In this document: positions 27,385 through 35,825 of the stretch, in pieces
How positions within the stretch are numbered: the first letter of the stretch is position 1
Layout of the letters: each line of letters opens with the position of its first letter
DNA from: Candidatus Nitrosocaldus schleperae
GTDB lineage: Archaea; Thermoproteota; Nitrososphaeria; Nitrososphaerales; Nitrosocaldaceae
NCBI GenBank assembly: GCA_013538805.1
Contig: JABXGR010000002.1
Span: 124,001-188,000, forward strand
Length of the DNA stretch: 64,000 bases
Reading direction: 5' to 3'
Notes under the pieces: generated by a model
What the model was told of the DNA's origin: nothing
The model's database searches: none
The model's input: the letters and a program-made list of their open reading frames with translations, nothing else
Position numbers and translations under genes: made by a program

Positions 27385-27739
27385 GTGTATAAAGATGCTC
27401 AGGAAGGCAGCAAAGGAGCATGATGCTCCTATATGGAGTAGGGTAGCGGAGTTGCTTGCTAGGCCTAGGAGTAGGAGGGCAGAGGTTAATGTATCAAAGA
27501 TAGCAAGGTACAGTAGTAGCAAGGGTAGTAGTAGTGGCAACGGTAACACTATAAGCACTGTAGTAGTGCCAGGAAAGGTATTGGGCTCTGGCATCATAGA
27601 ATATCCAGTTGCTGTAGCAGCATTCTCATTCTCCAACACCGCTGCAAAGAAGATACTAGATGCAAAGGGTAAGGTGTTGAGTATAGATGAGTTGGTTAGG
27701 ATGAACCCAAAGGGTACTGGGGTGAGGATAATTGTCTAG
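27356..27739 (+). CDS. rpl18e: 50S ribosomal protein L18e (eL18)
   Basis: 127 residues, archaeal eL18 with the NPKGTGVRIIV C-terminal signature. A loop that is short in relatives carries a Ser/Gly/Asn tract (SSSKGSSSGNGN, about 48-59) encoded by AGT/GGC triplets. The start overlaps the end of rpo3; L13 follows after one base. Confidence 0.94.
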   Translation: MQMQNPVLVECIKMLRKAAKEHDAPIWSRVAELLARPRSRRAEVNVSKIARYSSSKGSSSGNGNTISTVVVPGKVLGSGIIEYPVAVAAFSFSNTAAKKILDAKGKVLSIDELVRMNPKGTGVRIIV

Positions 27740-27740
27740 C

Positions 27741-28241
27741 ATGAGTGATGTTAAGCAGGATCTTAAGGGTAAGGATAAGGGTAAAGATAAGGATGATGTT
27801 AATGACAATGACAACCATATAGTTGTTGATGCTACAGGGCATATAGCAGGTAGGCTATGCTCATACGTAGCAAAGTTACTCTTAGAAGGCAAGAGTGTAG
27901 TTATAGTTAATGCAGAGAAGGCATTTATAAGTGGTAAACGAAGTTCTGTCATAAAGGAGTGGCATGAGTTCCTAGAGATAGCAAGTGTTGTGCATCCAAA
28001 GCATGGTCCATTCCATCCAAGGAGGCCAGATAATATAGTGAAGAGGATGGTAAGAGGTATGCTACCAAGGAAGAGACCAAAGGGTATAAGCGCAATGAAG
28101 AGGCTTAGAGTATACATAGGCGTGCCAGAGGAGTATGCAGGTGCAGAGTTTAAGGTATTTGAGGATGCAAAGATAAGGAAGCCAGAGTCATACTACATAA
28201 GTATATATGATCTTGCAAGATCAATAGGGTGGAGTCCATGA
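27741..28241 (+). CDS. rpl13: 50S ribosomal protein L13 (uL13)
   Basis: 166 residues from the ATG (MSDVKQDLKG); a TTG three codons earlier is less likely. The N-terminus is an additional Lys/Asp-rich tail of about 25 residues (KGKDKGKDKDD) before the conserved VVDATGHIAGRLCSYVAK. Its TGA overlaps the S9 ATG (ATGA), typical of this operon. Confidence 0.95.
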   Translation: MSDVKQDLKGKDKGKDKDDVNDNDNHIVVDATGHIAGRLCSYVAKLLLEGKSVVIVNAEKAFISGKRSSVIKEWHEFLEIASVVHPKHGPFHPRRPDNIVKRMVRGMLPRKRPKGISAMKRLRVYIGVPEEYAGAEFKVFEDAKIRKPESYYISIYDLARSIGWSP

Positions 28242-28690
28242 GCAGTAGTAGTATGATGGAACTATACCCAGGGGCTAGGAAGACTGCTAGAGCAGTAGCA
28301 GTGATAAGCGAGGGTAAAGGAAGGGTATGGATAAACAATACCCCCTTAGAGATACTTGAGCCAGAGGTTGCTAGATATATCATATTAACCCCCTTGGTCC
28401 TTGCTGGGAGTGCCAGGGATAAGGTTGATCTTAAGGTTAAGGTTGAAGGTGGAGGAGTTATTGGCCAAGCATTGGCATCTGCAATAGCCATAGCAAGAGC
28501 GTTAACTGGCTATGCTAAAGGCAAGAGGGAGGTTAAGGATCATCCACTACCAAAGAGTGTTAGAGAAGAGATAAGGAAGAGGATAATGGAGTATGATAGG
28601 CATCTACTCATAGGGGATCCAAGACAGAAGGAGCCAAAGAAGTTTGGCGGTCCTGGAGCAAGGAGGAGGAGGCAGAAGTCGTACAGGTAA
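28238..28690 (+). CDS. rps9: 30S ribosomal protein S9 (uS9)
   Basis: 150 residues ending in the basic RRRRQKSYR tail that reaches the P-site tRNA anticodon loop. The ATG chosen overlaps the L13 stop; a GTG three codons earlier is possible. GARKTARA near the N-terminus and KFGGPGARRRRQ near the C-terminus are diagnostic. In many archaea rpo10 follows, but here the next gene is convergent. Confidence 0.95.
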   Translation: MSSSSMMELYPGARKTARAVAVISEGKGRVWINNTPLEILEPEVARYIILTPLVLAGSARDKVDLKVKVEGGGVIGQALASAIAIARALTGYAKGKREVKDHPLPKSVREEIRKRIMEYDRHLLIGDPRQKEPKKFGGPGARRRRQKSYR

Positions 28691-28707
28691 GACTCCCTGT
28701 ATATAAA

Positions 28708-29004
28708 TTACTCTTCTTGCTCTACCCTTGCTCTTGATGAGGAATATACCTCATTCCCATATCTCTTAACATAAACTATCCTGCTTGCAGGTATGCTCTG
28801 AAAGTTCTCAGATAGCCTAAGGAACTCCTCAAGGCTCACCTCCTTCAGCATATCCTTATCCCTGTAGACTATGGTGTAGGCATTGATATCATCTGCATGT
28901 ATTGCCTTGCTGAGAAGTTCCTCAAGTATGCCTTTCCTCTTCTTCCTTCTCCTACTTCCTCTTCTCCTTCCTCCTCCTCCACTCATCTCCTTCAATCTTT
29001 CCAT
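28708..29004 (-). CDS. DUF504/MJ1316-like (RNA cyclic group end recognition) domain protein
   Basis: 98 residues. A very basic Gly/Arg/Lys N-terminal tail (about 8-25) precedes the compact domain ILEELLSK...YTIVYRDKD...IPASRIVYVKRYGNEVY, which resembles DUF504/MJ1316 proteins (IPxHRIxYxKRxGxxVW). That family is associated with RNA end recognition or repair. The assignment is by motif memory and should be treated as probable. It ends close to the S9 operon (convergent) and lies just after the regulator gene on the same strand. Confidence 0.65.
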   Translation of the reverse strand: MERLKEMSGGGGRRRGSRRRKKRKGILEELLSKAIHADDINAYTIVYRDKDMLKEVSLEEFLRLSENFQSIPASRIVYVKRYGNEVYSSSRARVEQEE

Positions 29005-29022
29005 CCACCTTTCTCAAACATG

Positions 29023-29853
29023 CTACTCAACCACCTTAACTAGTCTCTCTACATCCCTTGCTTCATCAGCATTATTCCAATAATGCATGAAGAGATCGTT
29101 GCACCAGTTGTGAAAGTGCTTACTCTCGCTTAGAAGGAGCATGTTCATATCGAACATGCCAGAATTGTTTGGTAGCATAAGTCCTGCTTGCTTCTCTGAG
29201 ATGTATAATGCTGCACCAGTACTACTAACTATCCTTGTCTGGAGCATACCCTTGTGCTTGAATTCACGCATGATCTTTGGTATGCTAGAATCTATTATCT
29301 CCTTAGGCACTATAGTAGTACTGGCGAGGATCATCCTTATATTGATAGCATCATTCAACTTCTCTATTAGGATACGGCCCTCCTCATACCATGCCTGTGC
29401 AACTATTATGTTTAGATACTCCTCTGCTCCAGTCTCCAGTACCTTTAACTTCTCAAGTACAACGGATACACCTTGAACAACCTTGCAATCAACTAGTTCA
29501 TTCAACCTGTTTATGAATACATCTGGCAATCCCCTTAGAGTGTATGATCTCAACAGATCTCTATGCCTTGCTATGAACCTAAAATAATCTAGTTGCCTAG
29601 AAGCAAGCATACCATACTCTGTAAGCATGAACTTGCCAATGGTATTCTTTACTACAAGACCTGCATCAACAAGCCTTGCCATGTTCCTATGAGCCTCCTG
29701 CATTGTTATGCTCAGTGCTTTTGCAACCTCGCCAAGTCTAACTTCTCCTTTCCTGCTCAACTCGTAGAGTATTGCATACCTGCTTGTGCTTGCAAGTTCA
29801 AAGAGCAGATCTGTTGTAGCATGTATATCTTCATAATTGTTGTCATCTTGCAT
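29023..29853 (-). CDS. Winged-helix transcriptional regulator, FilR1-like architecture
   Basis: 276 residues. Residues 10-80 are an ArsR-type winged helix (RYAILYELSRKGEVRLGEVAKALSITMQEAHRN). The rest resembles the ligand-sensing middle/C-terminal domain of FilR1-like regulators, with the FDMNMLLLSESKHFHNWCNDLF end. A paralogue with the same layout is encoded at 59314-60141. Upstream lie a near-perfect AT palindrome and ATCAC-TGT-GTGAT, possible own operators. Confidence 0.82.
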   Translation of the reverse strand: MQDDNNYEDIHATTDLLFELASTSRYAILYELSRKGEVRLGEVAKALSITMQEAHRNMARLVDAGLVVKNTIGKFMLTEYGMLASRQLDYFRFIARHRDLLRSYTLRGLPDVFINRLNELVDCKVVQGVSVVLEKLKVLETGAEEYLNIIVAQAWYEEGRILIEKLNDAINIRMILASTTIVPKEIIDSSIPKIMREFKHKGMLQTRIVSSTGAALYISEKQAGLMLPNNSGMFDMNMLLLSESKHFHNWCNDLFMHYWNNADEARDVERLVKVVE

Positions 29854-29872
29854 GATTAAATCTATGCATAAG

Positions 29873-29908
29873 ATTTATTTAAAAATAAATAAAGGATCAC
29901 TGTGTGAT
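29873..29908. promoter_or_regulatory. Two palindromes in the regulator promoter
   Basis: ATTTATTT-AA-AAATAAAT (29873-29890) coincides with the TATA region of the winged-helix gene. ATCAC-TGT-GTGAT (29896-29908) is a perfect 5-base-arm palindrome just upstream, touching the stop codon of the PepSY-like gene. The second could be an operator or a short terminator hairpin. Confidence 0.4.
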
Positions 29909-30621
29909 TAGCGCTTCCATTCATGCTTTAATCCATAACTATATTCGTGACCATGACCATGACCATGACCATAACCATAGCCTTCATGACCATGCCAGTA
30001 TCCTTGCCAGTACTTTGCACGAGTCTCAACCACCTCTATGATGCTACCATCTACTGCACTAACCCTTATCTTATAGAACTTGCCTTCACCATCCCTAACT
30101 ATGAAGGTGTATGTTGCATTACCCTCCTTATCAATTATTAATCTGCCAGACTCTACAGTAGCATCTGCAACCTCCTTAACTGCATTAGATGCTGCAGTAG
30201 ACATACTTATTGCTATATTAGCATTTGAGTACTTGGATGATCTGAATGTTACTGGTTCTGATGTGTAGAGCACTGAGCCGTTGCCAGCATCTATTATCAT
30301 GCTATAGAGTTCGCCATTTGTAGGATCTACTACTCTAAAAGCATAGACGAGATAACCTTGCATAACAGTGAACCTTCCATCAATAACTATGGTATCTGCT
30401 CTGCTAGCCTCTGCAGTCTTTGTTGCAGATTCAAATGTTACCTTTCTATTCTCCTTTATGAAGTTCTCTATTACAGCAGCAAGGTTTGCTGAGCCCTGTA
30501 TCTCTGGTGTAGAGGTGTACTTGTACGCTGTTGCTATACCTACAGCTGCAATAACCATTGCAGCAGATACTGCTATTATCATAGCATGTCTCTTACTTAA
30601 CATCACCAATATTCTACTCAC
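29908..30621 (-). CDS. Membrane-anchored PepSY-like protein with His/Gly-rich tail
   Basis: 237 residues. A basic N-terminus and one hydrophobic segment (about 13-33) form a signal anchor, placing the rest outside the membrane. Two PepSY-type repeats are visible, with strand patterns LVYAFRVVDPTNGELYSMIIDAGNGSVLY and TYTFIVRDGEGKFYKIRVSAVDGSII. The last 30 residues are GH-rich (GYGYGHGHGHGHEYSYG), a likely Ni/Zn/Cu-binding tail. It precedes the regulator gene by 54 bases on the same strand. Function unknown; metal storage or sensing at the surface is possible. Confidence 0.75.
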   Translation of the reverse strand: MSRILVMLSKRHAMIIAVSAAMVIAAVGIATAYKYTSTPEIQGSANLAAVIENFIKENRKVTFESATKTAEASRADTIVIDGRFTVMQGYLVYAFRVVDPTNGELYSMIIDAGNGSVLYTSEPVTFRSSKYSNANIAISMSTAASNAVKEVADATVESGRLIIDKEGNATYTFIVRDGEGKFYKIRVSAVDGSIIEVVETRAKYWQGYWHGHEGYGYGHGHGHGHEYSYGLKHEWKR

Positions 30622-30708
30622 ATGCCATCAAATACCTTGCTTCTTCTCACCATTAAGAGTTCATCATGGTAGAAAGAATAAACTGCAATTGATAGAATAA
30701 GCTTAAGA

Positions 30709-31140
30709 GTGTATAGTAAGCTGAGGATGATAGATATATTCATAATAAGCAATACCTCTAATATATTCATGAGAGGCATAATCTATGCTGCAGCAGCATG
30801 CACTGCCATAGGAGGTATACTCCATCTCATCATGGCCCCTAGACTGCTAGAGTTCAACGTTGCAAGTGGTGCATTCTTCATAATAGCAGGGATACTGCAA
30901 CTCTTCTGGGTATTACCAACAATAAAGCAGTACTCAACTATATTCAACTATATAGGTATTGGAGGTACAATAGGCTTGATAGTACTTTGGGCTATAACTA
31001 GGGTCCCAAACCCCATAACCAATAGAGGAGGTCCAGTGAATGAGATGGGTATAGCAGTACAGGTATTCCAAGTTGCATTCGTTGCACTTCTAGCAGTTAT
31101 AATAGCAAAGAAGAGAAAGGCAGAGCATAGGATAGCATAG
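30709..31140 (+). CDS. Small polytopic membrane protein, unknown
   Basis: 143 residues or fewer with four predicted membrane helices (roughly 22-42, 48-68, 80-98 and 115-133) and a basic C-terminus (KKRKAEHRIA). No family recognised. The frame opens with GTG; ATG 30727 and ATG 30769 (MRGIIYAAAAC, directly at helix 1) are alternative starts and the last may be true. Divergent from the PepSY-like gene. Confidence 0.6.
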   Translation: MYSKLRMIDIFIISNTSNIFMRGIIYAAAACTAIGGILHLIMAPRLLEFNVASGAFFIIAGILQLFWVLPTIKQYSTIFNYIGIGGTIGLIVLWAITRVPNPITNRGGPVNEMGIAVQVFQVAFVALLAVIIAKKRKAEHRIA

Positions 31141-32014
31141 GTAGTGATGATCAAAGCATATTTTACACTCAATATCTCATAGCCTAATAGATGAGATATG
31201 AAGATCATGGTTGTAATACTATAGCCTATAGTATAGTAACGTATAAGTGCTTATAGAGGAGGATAGAGAAGCATCTAATCTTTTTTATACATCTTGTGCA
31301 AGAACAAAGTGATGAACTTGCTATAGTATCTCATCCAGCATCAGAACACTTAAGAGATGTATAGCAAGGTAGATTATGATATAATGGAGCATGTACTTGA
31401 ATCTTTCATAAAAGTATAGATGAGTTTAGAGATGAGGAGGCATCATCATACATAATGGGCTATTTCATGATGCTGTATTCAACTAGTGAGAAGAGAGGAT
31501 GCGATATGAGGTTCTAGGCTACAGTTATTCTAATATGCTTCATACAGAATGAGTATACTTAGCCAAGACAAGATGATGTATGTATGGATTTATGCATGTA
31601 TGTATATCACTCAGGGAAGTGTACCTCTCCAGATCAGATACAGGGAAGGTAGGAACTCTTACTCTTGTATTGAAGAGCACTAATACAGGAGGAGTAAGGA
31701 AAGAGGAGTACTTGCATTTGCAGACTAGCTTATATGAAGTACTTCCAAGTGTACATATGGATATCTGATAATACGATGCGATGGAATAGTGCGCATCTGT
31801 TGAAGAGGCAGAGGAGATAGGCAAGGATGTAGATGGGAGCAGGTGAGGTTTCCAACATGGCAGTTATACTATACATAACTTGAATAAACGCTGGCAGTAT
31901 AACATATACAACTAACTAGCATGCAATATCTCTACATCTATTGATTAAATTAAATTAACATGATTAGCAAATAGTGCTTACACCTTTGCATAAATAATCT
32001 TCTCTAAAAGCATA
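31141..32014. other. 875-base gap without an intact gene
   Basis: No frame on either strand looks like a conserved gene. The longest candidate (31580-31768 plus, 62 codons) is opposed by an equal one on the minus strand. Short frame segments with ordinary codon composition (for example DEFRDEEASSYIMGYFMM near 31420-31470) are broken by stops, which could mean a decayed gene. AT-rich, so a structured RNA of a thermophile is unlikely. The right end (31950-32014) should carry the promoter of the coiled-coil operon (AAATTAAATTAAC near 31947). Confidence 0.5.
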
Positions 32015-33223
32015 GTGATGACAAGTGAGGTTTACAGGAGAATAGAGGCAGCAGGTATATACGGTGTGAGAAGGACAGAGCTAAGAAAAGAGTTTGGTGA
32101 AGATGTTGATAAGCATGTTGAAGAGTTAATCTCATCTGGTCTTATCTTCTCTGACAAGAAGAGTGGAGCAATAACATACTGGACAAGGGATAACTACATC
32201 AAGTATGTTGTGGATAATGATCCAAAGTTCAAGTTGATTCAGGTTATGATTAACTCTATGAGCAATGGTAATAGAGATGAAGAGTGTAAAGGGATGCATG
32301 ATGCACTTGAGGAGAGGATGGTGAATACGATGCATAACACTATAGATGAAAGGATTAGAGATCTAAATAGGTATGTAGATGAGCATATCTCCTTGATCAA
32401 GAACGATTATTCTAACATAAACAACCACATTATGCAAGAGATAGCAAGTATTAAAGAGGAGTTAAACAATAAACTATCCCTACTCAACACAATTATAGAG
32501 GAGAGGGTATCATCAGCAAACAACGATCTTAATCTAAGGTTAGAGAGTGTAAAGAATGAGTTTAATACTTCAACTAGCAGGTTGGAGGAGAAGATCAACT
32601 CCATCATAACGGATGTGGAGAGAAGGATTTCAAGCATGGATGTTACTCATGAGATTCAAGATATCAGGAGTGTTATGAATGAGAATATCTCATCTATAAG
32701 AGAGGAGATGGATAAGATGTTGAATAACATTCATCTAGAGATAGAGAGTAGGATCTCCGCATTGAAGGATGATCTATCATCTAGGATAATAAGGATAGAT
32801 GAGAGTATACATGATGAACTTACAAGGATAAAGGTTGAGATAGGTGAGAGGATCTCTTCTCTAAGTGATGAGATCAAGGCTATAGGTAGTATGTTGGAGG
32901 AGGTTAAGGTTGTAACAAATGGCAATGGTCATACTAATGGAAATGGTAAAACTAACAATAATGCTAGAGAGCATATAACGCTAGAGCAGTTCAGGATAGA
33001 CTTTGATAGGATGCTTGCTGAGGCATCATCATCCATAGGCTGGGTTGAGTTGGTAAGCATAAGGGAGAGGATGTGCAGGAAGTATGATATCACAGCACAT
33101 GAGTTCTACTCACTTGTAGCACAACTGTTAGAACGATTCAGCAACAGATATGAACTCTCATCTGGAGGGCAGGAGGGTATAGTGATCAGGGGATTAGTGC
33201 ATGGATTCGTTAGGAGGATATAG
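32015..33223 (+). CDS. Winged-helix / long coiled-coil / winged-helix protein
   Basis: 402 residues. Residues 1-62 are a winged-helix-like domain (GIYGVRRTELRKEFGEDVDKHVEELISSGLI). Residues about 85-300 are an almost uninterrupted coiled coil with a recurring I-x2-I/L heptad pattern and phrases such as EISSLSDEIKAIGS-type repeats. A Gly/Asn/Thr linker (303-320) leads to a C-terminal helical domain (LEQFRIDFDRMLAEASS... YELSSGGQEGIVIRGLVHGF) that looks like a second winged helix. Two bases separate it from the AAA+ ATPase gene. Likely a DNA-binding, filamentous or bridging partner of that ATPase; no known family recognised. Confidence 0.8.
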   Translation: MMTSEVYRRIEAAGIYGVRRTELRKEFGEDVDKHVEELISSGLIFSDKKSGAITYWTRDNYIKYVVDNDPKFKLIQVMINSMSNGNRDEECKGMHDALEERMVNTMHNTIDERIRDLNRYVDEHISLIKNDYSNINNHIMQEIASIKEELNNKLSLLNTIIEERVSSANNDLNLRLESVKNEFNTSTSRLEEKINSIITDVERRISSMDVTHEIQDIRSVMNENISSIREEMDKMLNNIHLEIESRISALKDDLSSRIIRIDESIHDELTRIKVEIGERISSLSDEIKAIGSMLEEVKVVTNGNGHTNGNGKTNNNAREHITLEQFRIDFDRMLAEASSSIGWVELVSIRERMCRKYDITAHEFYSLVAQLLERFSNRYELSSGGQEGIVIRGLVHGFVRRI

Positions 33224-33225
33224 GC

Positions 33226-34851
33226 ATGAGTATGAGCCTCTACCCTTATGGATTGGAGCAGAACCCATTCCCTAGCAGTCCAACACCAACCATACATGAT
33301 GCTAGAGTGCTAGGAGGCAAGAGGCATAGAGAGGCTAGGGATGCTATAGTTGATTGCATAGATGATCTCTACTCAAAGTTGAAGGCAAAGGATGGTAACT
33401 ACGATGCAAGAGACTTTAGGTTGGTTACTGTAGTACAGGATATAGGCTCTGGCAAGACACACCTTGCATTGCATATAAAGAGTACAAGAGAGGATGTGAT
33501 ATGCTCCTATGTTGATCTCAGCACGATCTCACCAAAGAGCATGCATGGTCTCTTCTCCAGCATACTGAAAGGGTTTGATTCAGAGTATGTAGAGCATCTA
33601 AGATCGATTATAGTTAATGAGTTGAAGAGAAGTGCAATTGAAGGAAACAAGCATGCAAGGAAGTTCTTCAGACCATCGCTCTTCTTCAGTAACATAGAGA
33701 GGCTTGCTGATGAGGTTATGAAGGGTAAGAGGGAGCCAGACTTTAGGTACCTGAATAATGCACTTGCTGATATGGGTATGGATATTGATGAGTATGAACT
33801 CCTTGTAATTAAGAAGATAGTAGAGAAGAGGTTCGCAGATGTATCTGATCTAAGTAGCCTTGAGGATATGCTATCGTTCCTTGCTTCCCTAGCAAGGATA
33901 AACCAGAGGTTCTTAAGCAAGATTACAATGATAGAGATAGATGAGTTCGATTCCAACATGGACTCCATAGAATTTGTTAAAGCTATAATAAATGCACACC
34001 TCCCATCAACAATAGTGCTCCTTATAACAACACCATCCATCTATGACTCGATAAGGAGCATAAGCCCATCTCTCTTCGATAGACTTGAGAAGGCTAACTA
34101 CAAGATAGACCTTGTAGGCTCAAGCACATTTGATGAGATTGCTGATATAGCATTAGAGTATATAAGGAAGGATGTGAAGGATCTTAGGTTCAGCATGCAG
34201 GAGAGTGATATAACAAGCAAGATAAGGGTTGTGTACGATGAGTTCATAGAGTTCAGGAATATAAGATCGCTCCTAAACATACTCTACCATGCAATGGAGA
34301 TAGCAGCAAGGAGGAATGATAAGGTGCTAAGCGAGGAGGCTATAGAGGAGGCTATAAAGCAGGCATATCCAGGGCTTAGGGTGAGGGGTAGCCTTATGAA
34401 CGTTCCTATAGCAGAGTACATGAGGATAAGGAGGGAGCATTCAAGCATTGATCTACTTGAGCATGGTGTTAAGCAGGCAGTGAAGAACCTCCTGGCACTT
34501 ATACAGGAGCATGGCAAGATATCAAGGGTTGAGTACGATACCGCAATAAACAGTATAAGTGCTGATGCCGTATACATGGATGCAAATATGAGGAGGGTTG
34601 GTGTAATGGTAACCCTTGGCAAGGACTATGCAAGCATGAAGGATCTGTATCATGAAGGTATAAGTGTTGATAAACTGCTAGTTATCAACAACATAGGCAA
34701 CAATAGCAGCAATGGAGCAGTATTTGTAAGTATTGATAAGTATAAGATAGCAGATCTAATCTACTTCAGCCAGAAGTACAGTAAGAAAGAAATAACTGAT
34801 ATAGATGTAGAGAAGGCATTGTTACTTGCAAGATCGATAACACTGTATTGA
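33226..34851 (+). CDS. AAA+ ATPase partner of the coiled-coil protein
   Basis: 541 residues. The N-terminus (YPYGLEQNPFPSSPTPT, 6-22) resembles the lead-in of ExeA/Orc-like ATPases. Walker A is GSGKT (74-78), Walker B IEIDEFD (236-242) and sensor 1 LLITTPS (265-271); a helical lid follows (to about 385). Between Walker A and B there is an unusually long helical insertion. The C-terminal 150 residues are unassigned alpha/beta. It is sandwiched between the coiled-coil gene (2-base gap) and a HAD gene (4-base overlap), so the three act together. Orc1/Cdc6-like function is an alternative. Confidence 0.85.
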   Translation: MSMSLYPYGLEQNPFPSSPTPTIHDARVLGGKRHREARDAIVDCIDDLYSKLKAKDGNYDARDFRLVTVVQDIGSGKTHLALHIKSTREDVICSYVDLSTISPKSMHGLFSSILKGFDSEYVEHLRSIIVNELKRSAIEGNKHARKFFRPSLFFSNIERLADEVMKGKREPDFRYLNNALADMGMDIDEYELLVIKKIVEKRFADVSDLSSLEDMLSFLASLARINQRFLSKITMIEIDEFDSNMDSIEFVKAIINAHLPSTIVLLITTPSIYDSIRSISPSLFDRLEKANYKIDLVGSSTFDEIADIALEYIRKDVKDLRFSMQESDITSKIRVVYDEFIEFRNIRSLLNILYHAMEIAARRNDKVLSEEAIEEAIKQAYPGLRVRGSLMNVPIAEYMRIRREHSSIDLLEHGVKQAVKNLLALIQEHGKISRVEYDTAINSISADAVYMDANMRRVGVMVTLGKDYASMKDLYHEGISVDKLLVINNIGNNSSNGAVFVSIDKYKIADLIYFSQKYSKKEITDIDVEKALLLARSITLY

Positions 34852-35540
34852 AGGTTGTATCCTTAGATCTAGACGGTACAATCTTCAAGAAGGGGTTGGA
34901 TGATATCTTCTGGAATAGATTGATACCAGAGTTGGTTGCTAGAGAGAAGGGCATGAGCATGGATGAGGCTGTAAGATGGGTTATTAAAGAGTATGACTCT
35001 ATAGGCCCAAATGATATAAGATGGTATATACCAGAGTACTGGTTCTCTAGATTTGGACTTGCTGATACCTTGCTTGATCACTTACTTAACGTAATGGAAG
35101 AGCAATACTATGCCAATGGCATGTATGATGATGTGCCTTTACTTGCAGAGATGAGCAAGAGGTATAAAGTGATCATATCAACATGCAACCCACCAGCAAT
35201 GGCAAAGAAGAAACTCTCCATAATAAAGAGAAGCAATGTTAGTGTAGATGCACTATTCTCCTCCATATCATACAATATGGTCAAGAGCAAAGAGTTCTAT
35301 AGCATAATCTGTAAGGAGATGAATGTTAATGCACAGAGTATATTGCATGTAGGCGATGATCCTATACAGGATCTTAAGGTACCAAGATCTATTGGTATGC
35401 AAGCAATACTTATGGATAGAAGGTGTGAAGGGAATCATAATGGCGAAGTTCTAATTAATAAAAGTATTAGCAACATGGATGATGGTGTAGAATGTATAGT
35501 CCGCTCCATCAAGGAACTCATTGATATGATTATGCAATAG
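34848..35540 (+). CDS. HAD-superfamily phosphatase
   Basis: 230 residues. DLDGT (7-11) supplies nucleophile and acid/base Asp, STC is motif II, a Lys before the last loop motif III, and HVGDDPIQDL motif IV. A helical cap lies between about 15 and 95. Starts with TTG inside the end of the ATPase frame (TTGA overlap); this start places DLDGT exactly where the family has it. Substrate unknown; co-transcription with the ATPase may mean phosphoprotein or nucleotide turnover. Confidence 0.88.
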   Translation: MKVVSLDLDGTIFKKGLDDIFWNRLIPELVAREKGMSMDEAVRWVIKEYDSIGPNDIRWYIPEYWFSRFGLADTLLDHLLNVMEEQYYANGMYDDVPLLAEMSKRYKVIISTCNPPAMAKKKLSIIKRSNVSVDALFSSISYNMVKSKEFYSIICKEMNVNAQSILHVGDDPIQDLKVPRSIGMQAILMDRRCEGNHNGEVLINKSISNMDDGVECIVRSIKELIDMIMQ

Positions 35541-35593
35541 TAGTAGGTTGTTAATGATGGATGAGTTGATGAATGAGGAGGGAGTGATATGCT

Positions 35594-35767
35594 ATGAACC
35601 CTTTGCTTGCATTGCCTGGTTATATAACATTGCTTATAGCAGGTCTGATAATAGTTGGTATAGGCTTTCTTATCGATGAGTCTGAGATAGTGTTAAGGTT
35701 CATCATTGGCTTTATAGGTCTAGGGTTTATAGCAGTTGCAATACTTGCCATAGTAGTTGTAAGATGA
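35594..35767 (+). CDS. Small two-helix membrane protein
   Basis: 57 residues, two hydrophobic helices separated by a short acidic/basic turn (LIDESEIVLRF). GGAGGGA lies about 9 bases before the ATG. It follows the HAD gene by 53 bases on the same strand and may belong to the same transcript. Unknown function. Confidence 0.6.
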   Translation: MNPLLALPGYITLLIAGLIIVGIGFLIDESEIVLRFIIGFIGLGFIAVAILAIVVVR

Positions 35768-35825
35768 TCTTTAATATTGCTGCTATAGGTAAAAGGTTAA
35801 ATTTACAGCTTAGTATAGGTAGCAG

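Noticed and set aside
31580-31768. 62-codon plus-strand frame in the large gap
   Set aside because: Overlapped by an equally long minus-strand frame, no start signal, no recognisable fold; treated as possible decay only.
32015-33223. Coiled-coil protein as an SMC or chemotaxis receptor
   Set aside because: No Walker or ABC signature motif, no membrane segment and no receptor hairpin sequence.
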